Below are positions 45,925-53,156 of a DNA stretch of 64,000 nt, in pieces. The position numbers and the translations under genes were made by a program. Positions within the stretch are counted from its first letter, which is position 1; each line of letters opens with the position of its first letter. The stretch is from Pseudomonadota bacterium (lineage in GTDB: Bacteria; Pseudomonadota; Gammaproteobacteria; Magnimaribacterales; D2472), in contig JAOOBR010000001.1 in the NCBI GenBank assembly GCA_028404565.1, forward strand, positions 1 to 64,000. Reading direction: 5' to 3'. The notes below the pieces were generated by a model that worked only from the letters and a program-made list of their open reading frames with translations, had not been told where the DNA came from and made no database searches.

Positions 45925-46686
45925 TTAGCTATTCATTTCATTCTTAAACTCAGCACTATTCCATAGTTGGGCATCATCGCAAACAGCATGTGAATCAAAT
46001 ATTGCCTGCATTTCTTTGCCATTTTCAACCCAGTTGATGTTACCAGCTTCCATAGTGTCAAAGTTTTGATGCCAGTTAAGCCAATAGAAATCATAAGGAT
46101 CACTTGAGTCTTGAGGAATGTATACACCATAAGTATAAGGGTCTCCATTTCCATTATCAGCAACCCATTTATTAAATAACTCCATATCTGCCATTAGATC
46201 AGCCTGAGTTGATCCATCTGCATATCTGCATGCCTGAGATTGAGTAGCAAAAGATGTCCAATCAAAATCTGGTGCATCTACTCCACCATGAAGATCAAAA
46301 TCACCGACTTGAGTATTATCGCAATCCAAGACATTTCTTGATGACTGATCCCATTCTTGAGCTTCCGCATTAGAAAGCCAAGATTCCCAAGCCGCATCAG
46401 CTGCTTCTTTTGAAGACCATTGAAGCTCCCACCAGCCACCTTGTTGGCCACTCGCAGGTGCATAACCACCAGCCCAAACCATTTCATCATATACAGCTAC
46501 TAACTCATTCCATTCTGCAACGAAATCTTTCATTGTTTCTGCAGAATAATCAGGACCTGCTTTACATGGAATGAATTGATTAAAATAAATAGTTTGTTGC
46601 GCGTCAGCATCGTCCATTGAGTTAGAGCAACTAACAACAAAGATTATTGCTAAAAAAGACAACAAACTTTTTGAGATTAAATTCAT
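45925..46686 (-). CDS. Lipoprotein with two ferredoxin-like repeats, hypothetical (paralogue A)
   Basis: A 253-residue lipoprotein, lipidated Cys20 (IIFVVSC). The mature part has two related halves. The first starts 'FNQFIPCKAGPDYSAETMKDFVAEWNEL' and holds 'GGWWELQWSSKEAADAAWESWLSN'. The second holds 'DLMADMELFNKWVADNG' and 'YDFYWLNWHQNFDTMEAG'. Trp-rich helices and strand-helix order suggest dimeric alpha-beta-barrel units. No named family is recognised; the first repeat is almost the same as in the next gene (46771-47616). It has its own terminator. Confidence 0.62.
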   Translation of the reverse strand: MNLISKSLLSFLAIIFVVSCSNSMDDADAQQTIYFNQFIPCKAGPDYSAETMKDFVAEWNELVAVYDEMVWAGGYAPASGQQGGWWELQWSSKEAADAAWESWLSNAEAQEWDQSSRNVLDCDNTQVGDFDLHGGVDAPDFDWTSFATQSQACRYADGSTQADLMADMELFNKWVADNGNGDPYTYGVYIPQDSSDPYDFYWLNWHQNFDTMEAGNINWVENGKEMQAIFDSHAVCDDAQLWNSAEFKNEMNS

Positions 46687-46722
46687 AAATTCTCCGAAAA
46701 AATTAACAAGAATTTATATTAC

Positions 46723-46751
46723 AAAAAAAAGCCACCAAAAGGTGGCTTTTT
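46723..46751 (-). terminator. Rho-independent terminator after lipoprotein paralogue B
   Basis: GCCACC (46731-46736), AAAA loop, GGTGGC (46741-46746); the minus-strand transcript continues into eight U (A-run 46723-46730). It separates the two lipoprotein genes into individual transcription units. Confidence 0.92.
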
Positions 46752-46770
46752 AGGATAAAAGTTATCTTTT

Positions 46771-47616
46771 TTAATAGCTTGAAAAATCTGGCATGAAATC
46801 TTTTTGCTCACTATTGTAAAAAGTCCAACCGTGATAAACATCTACAACATCCTCTCTACAACTTGCAAATTCGCTAAATTGTGGAAACAAAATTGATCTC
46901 ATATTAGCTTCGAAGACTTCATTTACTTTTACCATGGATGCTTCACTGTTTGTAAAACTTGCCCAAAGAAAATCTATTCCTTCTTCTGAATGTGAACCAT
47001 CTTCATTTAGTTGAGCAAAGTAGTTGCCATAATGAAAAGATGTTCCATCAAAACCATCAGAATTTTCATATACACCCACGGTATACTTAGGTAAGAATCC
47101 AACTGCATCCTCTTTAGAGGATCCTTCGTTATAAAAACAATGATAAAACTCGCTGTAAAAATATCCACTCTCTGGAAGAACTCCAAAACGATCTGCTTCG
47201 ACTGGAAAAATTGCATCCAATGCATTTCTTCCTTCAGCATCACAAGATAAAACACTTTCATATTTTTCAGTCCATGCTGCAGCTTCAGTATTAGAAGCCC
47301 ATTGAGACCATGCTGCATTTGCGGCATCTTGTGAAGACCAATTAAGCTCCCACCAACCAGTATTTCCGAATGCATTTGATTCAGAAGCTGGAGCATACCC
47401 CCATGCACCTTTTAAATCATCTGCAGTAAGTAAGCTTCGCCATTGACTTATCATTTCTTGCATATTCTCAACAGAGTAGTCTGGACCAGCTTGGCATGGC
47501 ATAAATTCAACAAAAATTGATTCTCCGTTAAACGTTTCTGATTGATTTGAGGCCTGTTCAGTTGAACAACTCACAAAAAGAAACGAAACGATAGATATAA
47601 GTAATAATTTTTTCAT
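46771..47616 (-). CDS. Lipoprotein with two ferredoxin-like repeats, hypothetical (paralogue B)
   Basis: A 281-residue lipoprotein starting at the ATG at 47616, supported by GGAG seven bases before it; lipidated Cys17 (FLFVSC). The N-terminal repeat 'FVEFMPCQAGPDYSVENMQEMISQWRSLL' and 'GWWELNWSSQDAANAAWSQWASN' matches paralogue A nearly residue for residue. The second repeat ('YSEFYHCFYNEGSSKEDAV', 'IDFLWASFTNSEASMVKVNEVFE') is more diverged. Cysteines in each repeat could form disulfides. Function unknown; it is anchored on a membrane facing the periplasm or the outside. Confidence 0.62.
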   Translation of the reverse strand: MKKLLLISIVSFLFVSCSTEQASNQSETFNGESIFVEFMPCQAGPDYSVENMQEMISQWRSLLTADDLKGAWGYAPASESNAFGNTGWWELNWSSQDAANAAWSQWASNTEAAAWTEKYESVLSCDAEGRNALDAIFPVEADRFGVLPESGYFYSEFYHCFYNEGSSKEDAVGFLPKYTVGVYENSDGFDGTSFHYGNYFAQLNEDGSHSEEGIDFLWASFTNSEASMVKVNEVFEANMRSILFPQFSEFASCREDVVDVYHGWTFYNSEQKDFMPDFSSY

Positions 47617-47659
47617 AACATTCTCCAAAAGATTATATTAACTGATTTTTAAAGCGCCA

Positions 47660-48025
47660 TTAAGATTCAACATGGAAAAGCTTTGTATAAATTTTCCATT
47701 CATCATCTTTCTTTAAAAAGGATAAACAGTCTAAAAAAATCATTCCTAGGTATGCTTCTCTAACTTTAACTGCAGCAGTATTTCCATAAATCTCACATGA
47801 AAGTATTTCTAGCAACTTTTCATCATTATTTTCCATCGGTGATGGTTGTTGCGATGCTACAAAACCTGCAAAATCATCAACACTCATTTCATGAAAACCG
47901 TCTGGGAGATACCCTGTTATGGCAGCATTGGGATTAAAAGAAGCTTTAATTTTCTCAGGATCTGACTCATAACATCCATCAAAATATAATTGAATACAAT
48001 CCCTTATCATTTCATTATCATTCAT
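47660..48025 (-). CDS. Lumazine-binding-like / SnoaL-fold protein
   Basis: A 121-residue soluble protein with the NTF2-like fold of the 'putative lumazine-binding' group. It has 'IRDCIQLYFDGCYESDPEKIKASFNPNAAITGY' at the start, 'ILSCEIYGNTAAVKVREAYLGMIFLDCLSFLKKDDEWKIYTKLFHVE' at the end. These proteins often accompany oxidoreductases and have no fixed function. A strong AGGAGG ribosome binding site lies seven bases before the ATG. It is divergent from the orphan gene pair at 48122. Confidence 0.75.
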   Translation of the reverse strand: MNDNEMIRDCIQLYFDGCYESDPEKIKASFNPNAAITGYLPDGFHEMSVDDFAGFVASQQPSPMENNDEKLLEILSCEIYGNTAAVKVREAYLGMIFLDCLSFLKKDDEWKIYTKLFHVES

Positions 48026-48121
48026 TATTTTTCCTCCTTTTTCTTGAAGTTAATATTCTACTACAAGTTCTGTTGGTTAATTGCGACACAAAATGTCATA
48101 TGGCGCAACAATAATAATCAT

Positions 48122-49252
48122 ATGAAAGAGAAAAGATTCAAAAAATTTAGAGATAACTTCTATAAATTTTCTACCTTTTATGCTGGAAATGATCAAGATT
48201 TTACAGCACTGAAACAGTCTTGGGTTATAAATAAAATAGTTAGCAAGAGAAAAAGTTGGGATATTAATTCTTTAACAACATTTATTCAAAGCCTCCCATA
48301 TGAATATGATTTTTTTCAAGGAGATTTTTTCAAATTTTGTCTCCTTGCACTAAAGGGAACATTTATTAAAACCTCCTTTTTGCAAATACAAGATAACGCG
48401 AGTATCGAATTACATACGGGAAGAGATACCGAAAATTCTTCATCAAATCTCTGTGATTACTATATTAATCTCAGGTTTGAGGAGATGTTTAGTGATATGC
48501 CTCTTTTGCCCAAATTAACTGGTTTTCACGTCTACCCCTATAAAAATGATTTTAGTAAATGGAAAACAAAAGCTGATGCTGCTGAAGAAAAGCATCGTGC
48601 TTTTTTTTTAGAGGATAGGGATTTTTTATTTAGCCTAATATGTTTTTTTGGAATGCTTAGGCCGGAAAAGAAAGAATACTATTATAAGATTGCATGCCTT
48701 GAGGACGAGGATTTTTCTTCTCCTGATATTGAGAAAGGAAAGGAAATCTTAATAAAAAGCTTTTTAGATGGAACTGAAACTAAATACATCAATAAAGTAA
48801 ATGCATTAATAAAAAAAGAATTGCTAGCAATTTCATTATTGCCTGACAAAAAAATCTCTGAAATTTATATGGATATTTCTCTAAATGAGAGTTTGAAAAA
48901 GAAATATTTTTTACAATTTAGTGATATTTCTTTACCCAAAACTATTGGTGTAAATCATGATTTTCAAAACGAGGATTTCAGTAAGATTAATATTGGGGAC
49001 AGCATTTATGTAAATAACATGATGGGAGCTCATAAAATAATTCAAAGCTATAGTGATTATTTTTCTGATGCTGATTTAGCTTTTCTTGCTAATAAAAAAG
49101 AATATTTGGGAGAACAAAGTAAAATCAATTGTATTAAAAGTTTCAATCTTGCTGATAAAGATCGTGAAAAGGATTTTTTACCAGAAGATAAAAATACTGA
49201 GATTTTTCAAAAAAAACTTGAATCTGAGCGCTTGAGTATTCATGAACTTTGA
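48122..49252 (+). CDS. Orphan protein A of a tandem paralogous pair
   Basis: A 376-residue protein of no recognised family; no signal peptide, no membrane segment, very rich in Lys, Phe and Asp. The ATG at 48122 is chosen: the frame is open back to 47990, but that part lies on the divergent gene, and from here the N-terminus aligns with protein B. Motifs shared with B: SWVINKIV at 33-40, DRDFLF at 165-170, SFLDGTETKY at 213-222, GDSIYVNNMMGAHK at 292-305 and KEYLGEQ at 326-332. No ribosome binding site is obvious. Its last 11 bases overlap gene B. Confidence 0.6.
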   Translation: MKEKRFKKFRDNFYKFSTFYAGNDQDFTALKQSWVINKIVSKRKSWDINSLTTFIQSLPYEYDFFQGDFFKFCLLALKGTFIKTSFLQIQDNASIELHTGRDTENSSSNLCDYYINLRFEEMFSDMPLLPKLTGFHVYPYKNDFSKWKTKADAAEEKHRAFFLEDRDFLFSLICFFGMLRPEKKEYYYKIACLEDEDFSSPDIEKGKEILIKSFLDGTETKYINKVNALIKKELLAISLLPDKKISEIYMDISLNESLKKKYFLQFSDISLPKTIGVNHDFQNEDFSKINIGDSIYVNNMMGAHKIIQSYSDYFSDADLAFLANKKEYLGEQSKINCIKSFNLADKDREKDFLPEDKNTEIFQKKLESERLSIHEL

Positions 49253-50459
49253 AATCTGTGAAGAATTTAAAGAACATTTCTATGATGTCCATCAATTTCA
49301 TTATCTTGATGAAAATAAAAGAGTTAATCTAAAATTTTCTTGGGTTCTAAAAACAATTGTCAGAAAAAATGGGTATTGGAGAAAATATTACTTAACAAGA
49401 TTTATTAATACCCTGCCAAGGTGTTATCGAATCACTGTACCTGAATTATTTAATAGGTATATTGAGGTTGGTAAATCTAGTTTTATTGAAGCTTTGTATG
49501 AACAAACTCAGCAAAATGCTAAAGCTGAGGGAAGGAATACCGTTTCTACAGAAAATACTTCAAGAAATATCGGAGTTGAATTATTGGAACTTCGCCTTGA
49601 GAAAATTCATTCCAACGCTCTTTTTTGTAATATGCCATATAGCAACGATCTGCATTCTAAAAATTATAAAAAAGCATTAAAAGGTATCTCAAAAAAAGAC
49701 AAAAATTTTTGGAGAAAGCGCTTTAAAGCAAGTGAAAAAACTATGAGTTATTTTACGGCTGATAGGGATTTTATTTTTAAGATGATGTTGTTATTGGGTA
49801 CAACCTGTGTAGAGGAAGGAGATGATTCTTCTTTTTTTAACATAAGGGTTGTTACTGGTGAAAGACGCGATATTGACTATGAAGATGCACTTGAAATAGG
49901 TGAATCAATATTTTTTGAACAATTTCTAGATGGTGTTAAGGCAAAGTATAAGAATGAGGCATTATTAAATATTCGCAAAACAAAGAATGCATTAGATTTT
50001 TTGGGTGTAGATCCATATGCATATACTTTTGATGGATGCGTTGGTGAGGCATGTAAAACTGATATATTTTTTTACCCCAAAGATGGATGGAATTCTGACA
50101 GGTGGAATTTTAACAACCATATTACAAAGAAGAAAATGGGATCGTCAGTTAGAGCTGCTCAAGCCTATAAAGAAAAAGATAATCTTTCAAAAAAAAGTAA
50201 GCAGACAGAAATAACATATTGGGAAGTTTTGCCCGGAGATCGAATTGGGGTCAGCTCAATGATTGGAGCGTCTAAATTGATATCAAAATATAGGAAATTT
50301 TTTAATCCAAAAGATATTGATTTTTTATTAAATAGAAAAAAATATTCTGGAGAACAAACTGAAATAAGACCGATAAAAAAGTTTTATTTAAATAGAGAGG
50401 ATCAAGATAAATATAATCATTTACTTGATAAAAATGATCACATTATTTTTCCTTGTTAA
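49242..50459 (+). CDS. Orphan protein B of a tandem paralogous pair
   Basis: A 405-residue protein, related to protein A over its length: SWVLKTIV (33-40, same position), DRDFIF (174-179), QFLDGVKAKY (227-236), GDRIGVSSMIGASK (332-345), KKYSGEQ (366-372). Compared with A it has an insertion of about 30 residues before the C-terminal block, containing two cysteines (GCVGEAC). Neither protein shows a nuclease, helicase, recombinase or toxin motif that I know. It overlaps gene A by 11 bases, so the two are co-translated. The stop lies seven bases from the 3' end of tRNA-Ser on the other strand. Confidence 0.6.
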   Translation: MNFEICEEFKEHFYDVHQFHYLDENKRVNLKFSWVLKTIVRKNGYWRKYYLTRFINTLPRCYRITVPELFNRYIEVGKSSFIEALYEQTQQNAKAEGRNTVSTENTSRNIGVELLELRLEKIHSNALFCNMPYSNDLHSKNYKKALKGISKKDKNFWRKRFKASEKTMSYFTADRDFIFKMMLLLGTTCVEEGDDSSFFNIRVVTGERRDIDYEDALEIGESIFFEQFLDGVKAKYKNEALLNIRKTKNALDFLGVDPYAYTFDGCVGEACKTDIFFYPKDGWNSDRWNFNNHITKKKMGSSVRAAQAYKEKDNLSKKSKQTEITYWEVLPGDRIGVSSMIGASKLISKYRKFFNPKDIDFLLNRKKYSGEQTEIRPIKKFYLNREDQDKYNHLLDKNDHIIFPC

Positions 50460-50466
50460 GGCTCAA

Positions 50467-50556
50467 TGGCGGAGAGTGAGGGATTCGAACCCTCGATACA
50501 GTTACCCGTATACCTCCTTAGCAGGGAGGCGCTTTCGACCACTCAGCCAACTCTCC
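50467..50556 (-). tRNA. tRNA-Ser (anticodon GCU)
   Basis: A 90-base type II tRNA on the reverse strand. The acceptor stem is GGAGAGT/ACTCTCC, with discriminator G and CCA encoded (50467-50469). The anticodon stem CCTCC/GGAGG has loop CTGCTAA. A long variable arm (TATACGGGTAACTGTA) and T-arm GAGGGTTCGAATCCCTC follow. It reads AGC/AGU serine codons. In several gammaproteobacteria this tRNA follows alaS-lysC-csrA, so the place is conserved. Confidence 0.96.
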
Positions 50557-50598
50557 GGATTTTTTATTATACAGACAATTTTATAATGCTTAACGAAT

Positions 50599-51933
50599 CT
50601 AATAATCGAATTCCAATCTATGACCAAACTCAAGAGACTCTGAAAAATTCCCATCTTTGAAGGCGATATTTCCATTGAGGATGGTTGCATAAATTGATGA
50701 GCGCATCGTTCTATTCTCTAAGGGAGACCACCCACATTTGTGCAAAATATTTTCTTTATTAACTTTATAGGTTTTATCCATATCCACGCATGTTATATCA
50801 GCAAAGTACCCTTCCCTTAGAAACCCTCTGTCTTTTATGTTGAATCTCTTTGCGACATTGTGACTGGACTTTTCTACAATCATTTCTAAAGAAAAGATAT
50901 CATCAAAATAAAACTCGAGTAGCATCTGAAGAGAGTGCTGGACTAAAGGAATACCTGCAGGAATATTTGGATATTTTTGACTTTTCTCTTCAAAAGTATG
51001 AGGAGCATGGTCGGTTGCAAAAATATCAATCTTATTAGCTTTTACTGCTTCAATAATACCAAGCCTATCTTCCTCTGTTTTAATTGAAGGATTACAAACA
51101 ATAAAATTACCAAGCTCTTCATAATCTTTATCGCTAAAAGTAAGATGATGAACACAACCCTCAGCAGTAATGTGTTTATTCTCAATTGGATCAGTTGTAA
51201 ATAATTCCATTTCCCTTGCTGTGGAAAGATGGAGGACATGTAAATTAGAGCCAAACCTTTTTGCCAAGCCAACTGCTAGTGAGCTTGATAAATAACAACA
51301 CTCCTCATCTCTTATCACTGCATGATGAGCAGCTTCAAGCTTATCGCCAAACTTTTCTTGATAAAGCTTCTCATTCTCTACTAGTCTTTTTGGATCTTCA
51401 CAGTGAGTAACAATATTTGTTGGGCAGTGTTCAAAAATCTTTTCAAGGGATTCATATTTATCAACTAATAAATCACCAGTGGATGCTCCCATAAAAACTT
51501 TCAAGCCGCATGAAGTCTTGGGATCATGTTTTTTTATCTCCTCAATATTGTCATTGGTTGCACCGAGATAAAATGAGTAATTACCAACAGATTTTGCTGA
51601 AGCCATCTCAAACTTTTTCTCTAAATTTTCAATAGTGGAGGTGTTAGGATTTACATTTGGCATCTCAAAATAACTCGTTACACCTCCAGCAAGAGCGGCT
51701 TTTGATTCAGTGGCAATTTCGCCTTTGTGAGTAAGGCCTGGTTCTCTAAAATGAACTTGGTCATCAATTAATCCTGGAATTACAAGTTTTCCTGACAGGT
51801 CTAGTTCCTCAGAAGATTCTGAAGCAATCGAAGCTGCTATTTTTTCAATTCTTTGGTTTTTGATTGCAATATCTACCTGCGATTCAACATTTTCATTGAT
51901 GACATTGCAGTTTTTAAGAACTAAGTCGTACAT
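50599..51933 (-). CDS. pyrC: Dihydroorotase (amidohydrolase family, class I-like)
   Basis: A 444-residue amidohydrolase for pyrimidine synthesis (carbamoyl-aspartate to dihydroorotate). Motifs: 'VIPGLIDDQVHFREPGLTHKGEIATES' near residue 50-75, 'SYFEMPNVNP', 'GLKVFMGASTGDLLVD', 'NIVTHCEDP', 'LHVLHLSTAREM' and 'IFATDHAPHTFEEK' (metal aspartate). The usual HxH pair at the N-terminus is QxH here (DDQVH). I recall the same variant in some bacterial dihydroorotases, but cannot verify it. It shares one base with lysC and lies 42 bases upstream of tRNA-Ser. An allantoinase or dihydropyrimidinase role is less likely. Confidence 0.85.
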   Translation of the reverse strand: MYDLVLKNCNVINENVESQVDIAIKNQRIEKIAASIASESSEELDLSGKLVIPGLIDDQVHFREPGLTHKGEIATESKAALAGGVTSYFEMPNVNPNTSTIENLEKKFEMASAKSVGNYSFYLGATNDNIEEIKKHDPKTSCGLKVFMGASTGDLLVDKYESLEKIFEHCPTNIVTHCEDPKRLVENEKLYQEKFGDKLEAAHHAVIRDEECCYLSSSLAVGLAKRFGSNLHVLHLSTAREMELFTTDPIENKHITAEGCVHHLTFSDKDYEELGNFIVCNPSIKTEEDRLGIIEAVKANKIDIFATDHAPHTFEEKSQKYPNIPAGIPLVQHSLQMLLEFYFDDIFSLEMIVEKSSHNVAKRFNIKDRGFLREGYFADITCVDMDKTYKVNKENILHKCGWSPLENRTMRSSIYATILNGNIAFKDGNFSESLEFGHRLEFDY

Positions 51934-53147
51934 TATTTATTTAACTCAAATACATCATGTAAAACTTTTACGGCTTTTTCAAGATCGTCTTCTTCGATAA
52001 CCAAAGTTAACTTAATTTCAGAAGTACTAATCATGCCAATATTTATTTCATTTTCAGATAACGCCTGAAAAGCTTTAGCTGCAACTCCAGCATGAGACCT
52101 AATTCCAACACCTACAATGGAAACTTTAGCAATTTCGTCGTCTATTATTACTTCTTTATAGTTTATGGATTTTTGAATCCTGTTAATTGCTTCATCTAAT
52201 AAATTTTTTTCTTCACTTGCTATGGTAAAAGTAAAATCTGTCTTACCTTCAATTCCAACATTCTGAACAATAACATCAACTTTTATATCTGATTCACTCA
52301 GGGGGCCAAGTATTTTTGACGCTATCCCAGGGGTATCCTCCACCGCAGTAAAAGTTACTTTTGTTTGATCTTTTTGAAAGGCTATTCCTGAAATTTCTGC
52401 ATTTTCCATAGTTTCGTTCTCTAAAGTTATCATGGTACCAGTACCTGATGAAAAGCTCGATAGAACTCGTACAGGAACCTTAAATTTATTTGCGAACTCT
52501 ACGGCTCTTATTTGAATAACTTTAGCTCCTTGTCCTGCTAGCTCAAGCATGCCTTCCATAGAAATCACATCTAGTTTTTTAGCATTGGGAACAATTCTTG
52601 GATCTGTAGTGTAAATACCATCAACATCCGTATAAATATCACATCGATTAGCTTTAAGAGAAGCAGCAATTGCAACAGCAGTAGTATCAGATCCACCCCT
52701 ACCCAAAGTAGTAACTTCTCCAGTTTCAGTTATTCCTTGAAAACCAGTAATGATTGGAATTGAGCCATCTGCAAGAATCTCTTCCATTTTTGCTTTATCT
52801 ATATCTAAAATCTTTGCTTTTGAAAAGTTAGATGTAGTTTTAAGTGAAACTTGAGCAGCTGAGTAAGATTTGGCTTTCAAACCAAGGGAGTTGAGGGCCA
52901 TTGCTAAAAGAGATGCGCTCACTTTCTCGCCAGTAGATATCAAGGCATCGAATTCTCTTTTACTAGGATTATCTCCAAATAATTTTGAGAGCTCTATAAG
53001 TCTATCTGTCTCTCCTGCCATTGCTGATACAACAACTACGACAGTGTTTATCTCAGCCTCTTTTTTGATGATTTCAGCGACAGCAGCTATTCGCTCTCCC
53101 GAGCCAACAGATGTACCTCCAAATTTTTGAACTATAACTTGTTGCAT
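51933..53147 (-). CDS. lysC: Aspartate kinase
   Basis: A 404-residue monofunctional aspartokinase, first step to lysine, threonine and methionine. The kinase motif is 'QKFGGTSVGSGERI' (7-20); 'TLGRGGSDTTAVAIAASL' and 'CDIYTDVDGIYTTDPR' follow. The C-terminal third has two ACT regulatory domains ('TFTAVEDTPGIASKILGPL', 'KVSIVGVGIRSHAGVAAKAFQAL'). It is the feedback-regulated LysC type, without a fused homoserine dehydrogenase. It follows alaS by nine bases, as in many gammaproteobacteria. Confidence 0.96.
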   Translation of the reverse strand: MQQVIVQKFGGTSVGSGERIAAVAEIIKKEAEINTVVVVVSAMAGETDRLIELSKLFGDNPSKREFDALISTGEKVSASLLAMALNSLGLKAKSYSAAQVSLKTTSNFSKAKILDIDKAKMEEILADGSIPIITGFQGITETGEVTTLGRGGSDTTAVAIAASLKANRCDIYTDVDGIYTTDPRIVPNAKKLDVISMEGMLELAGQGAKVIQIRAVEFANKFKVPVRVLSSFSSGTGTMITLENETMENAEISGIAFQKDQTKVTFTAVEDTPGIASKILGPLSESDIKVDVIVQNVGIEGKTDFTFTIASEEKNLLDEAINRIQKSINYKEVIIDDEIAKVSIVGVGIRSHAGVAAKAFQALSENEINIGMISTSEIKLTLVIEEDDLEKAVKVLHDVFELNK

Positions 53148-53156
53148 AAGAAAAAT

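Noticed and set aside
48081-48108. Inverted-repeat arms TTGCG/CGCAA and GACA/TGTC between the lumazine-like gene and orphan pair, possibly an operator.
   Set aside because: The two arm pairs have different centres and are only 4-5 bases long; such matches are expected by chance in this AT-rich spacer.
47990-48121. N-terminal extension of orphan protein A by 44 residues.
   Set aside because: It lies over the divergent gene's start and promoter and has no counterpart in the paralogue, whose motifs align from ATG 48122.
48101-50480. Possible att-site repeat: ATGGCG near 48100 resembles the tRNA-Ser 3' end (ATGGCGGAGAG).
   Set aside because: Only about six bases agree and no integrase is present, so a tRNA-derived duplication is not supported.
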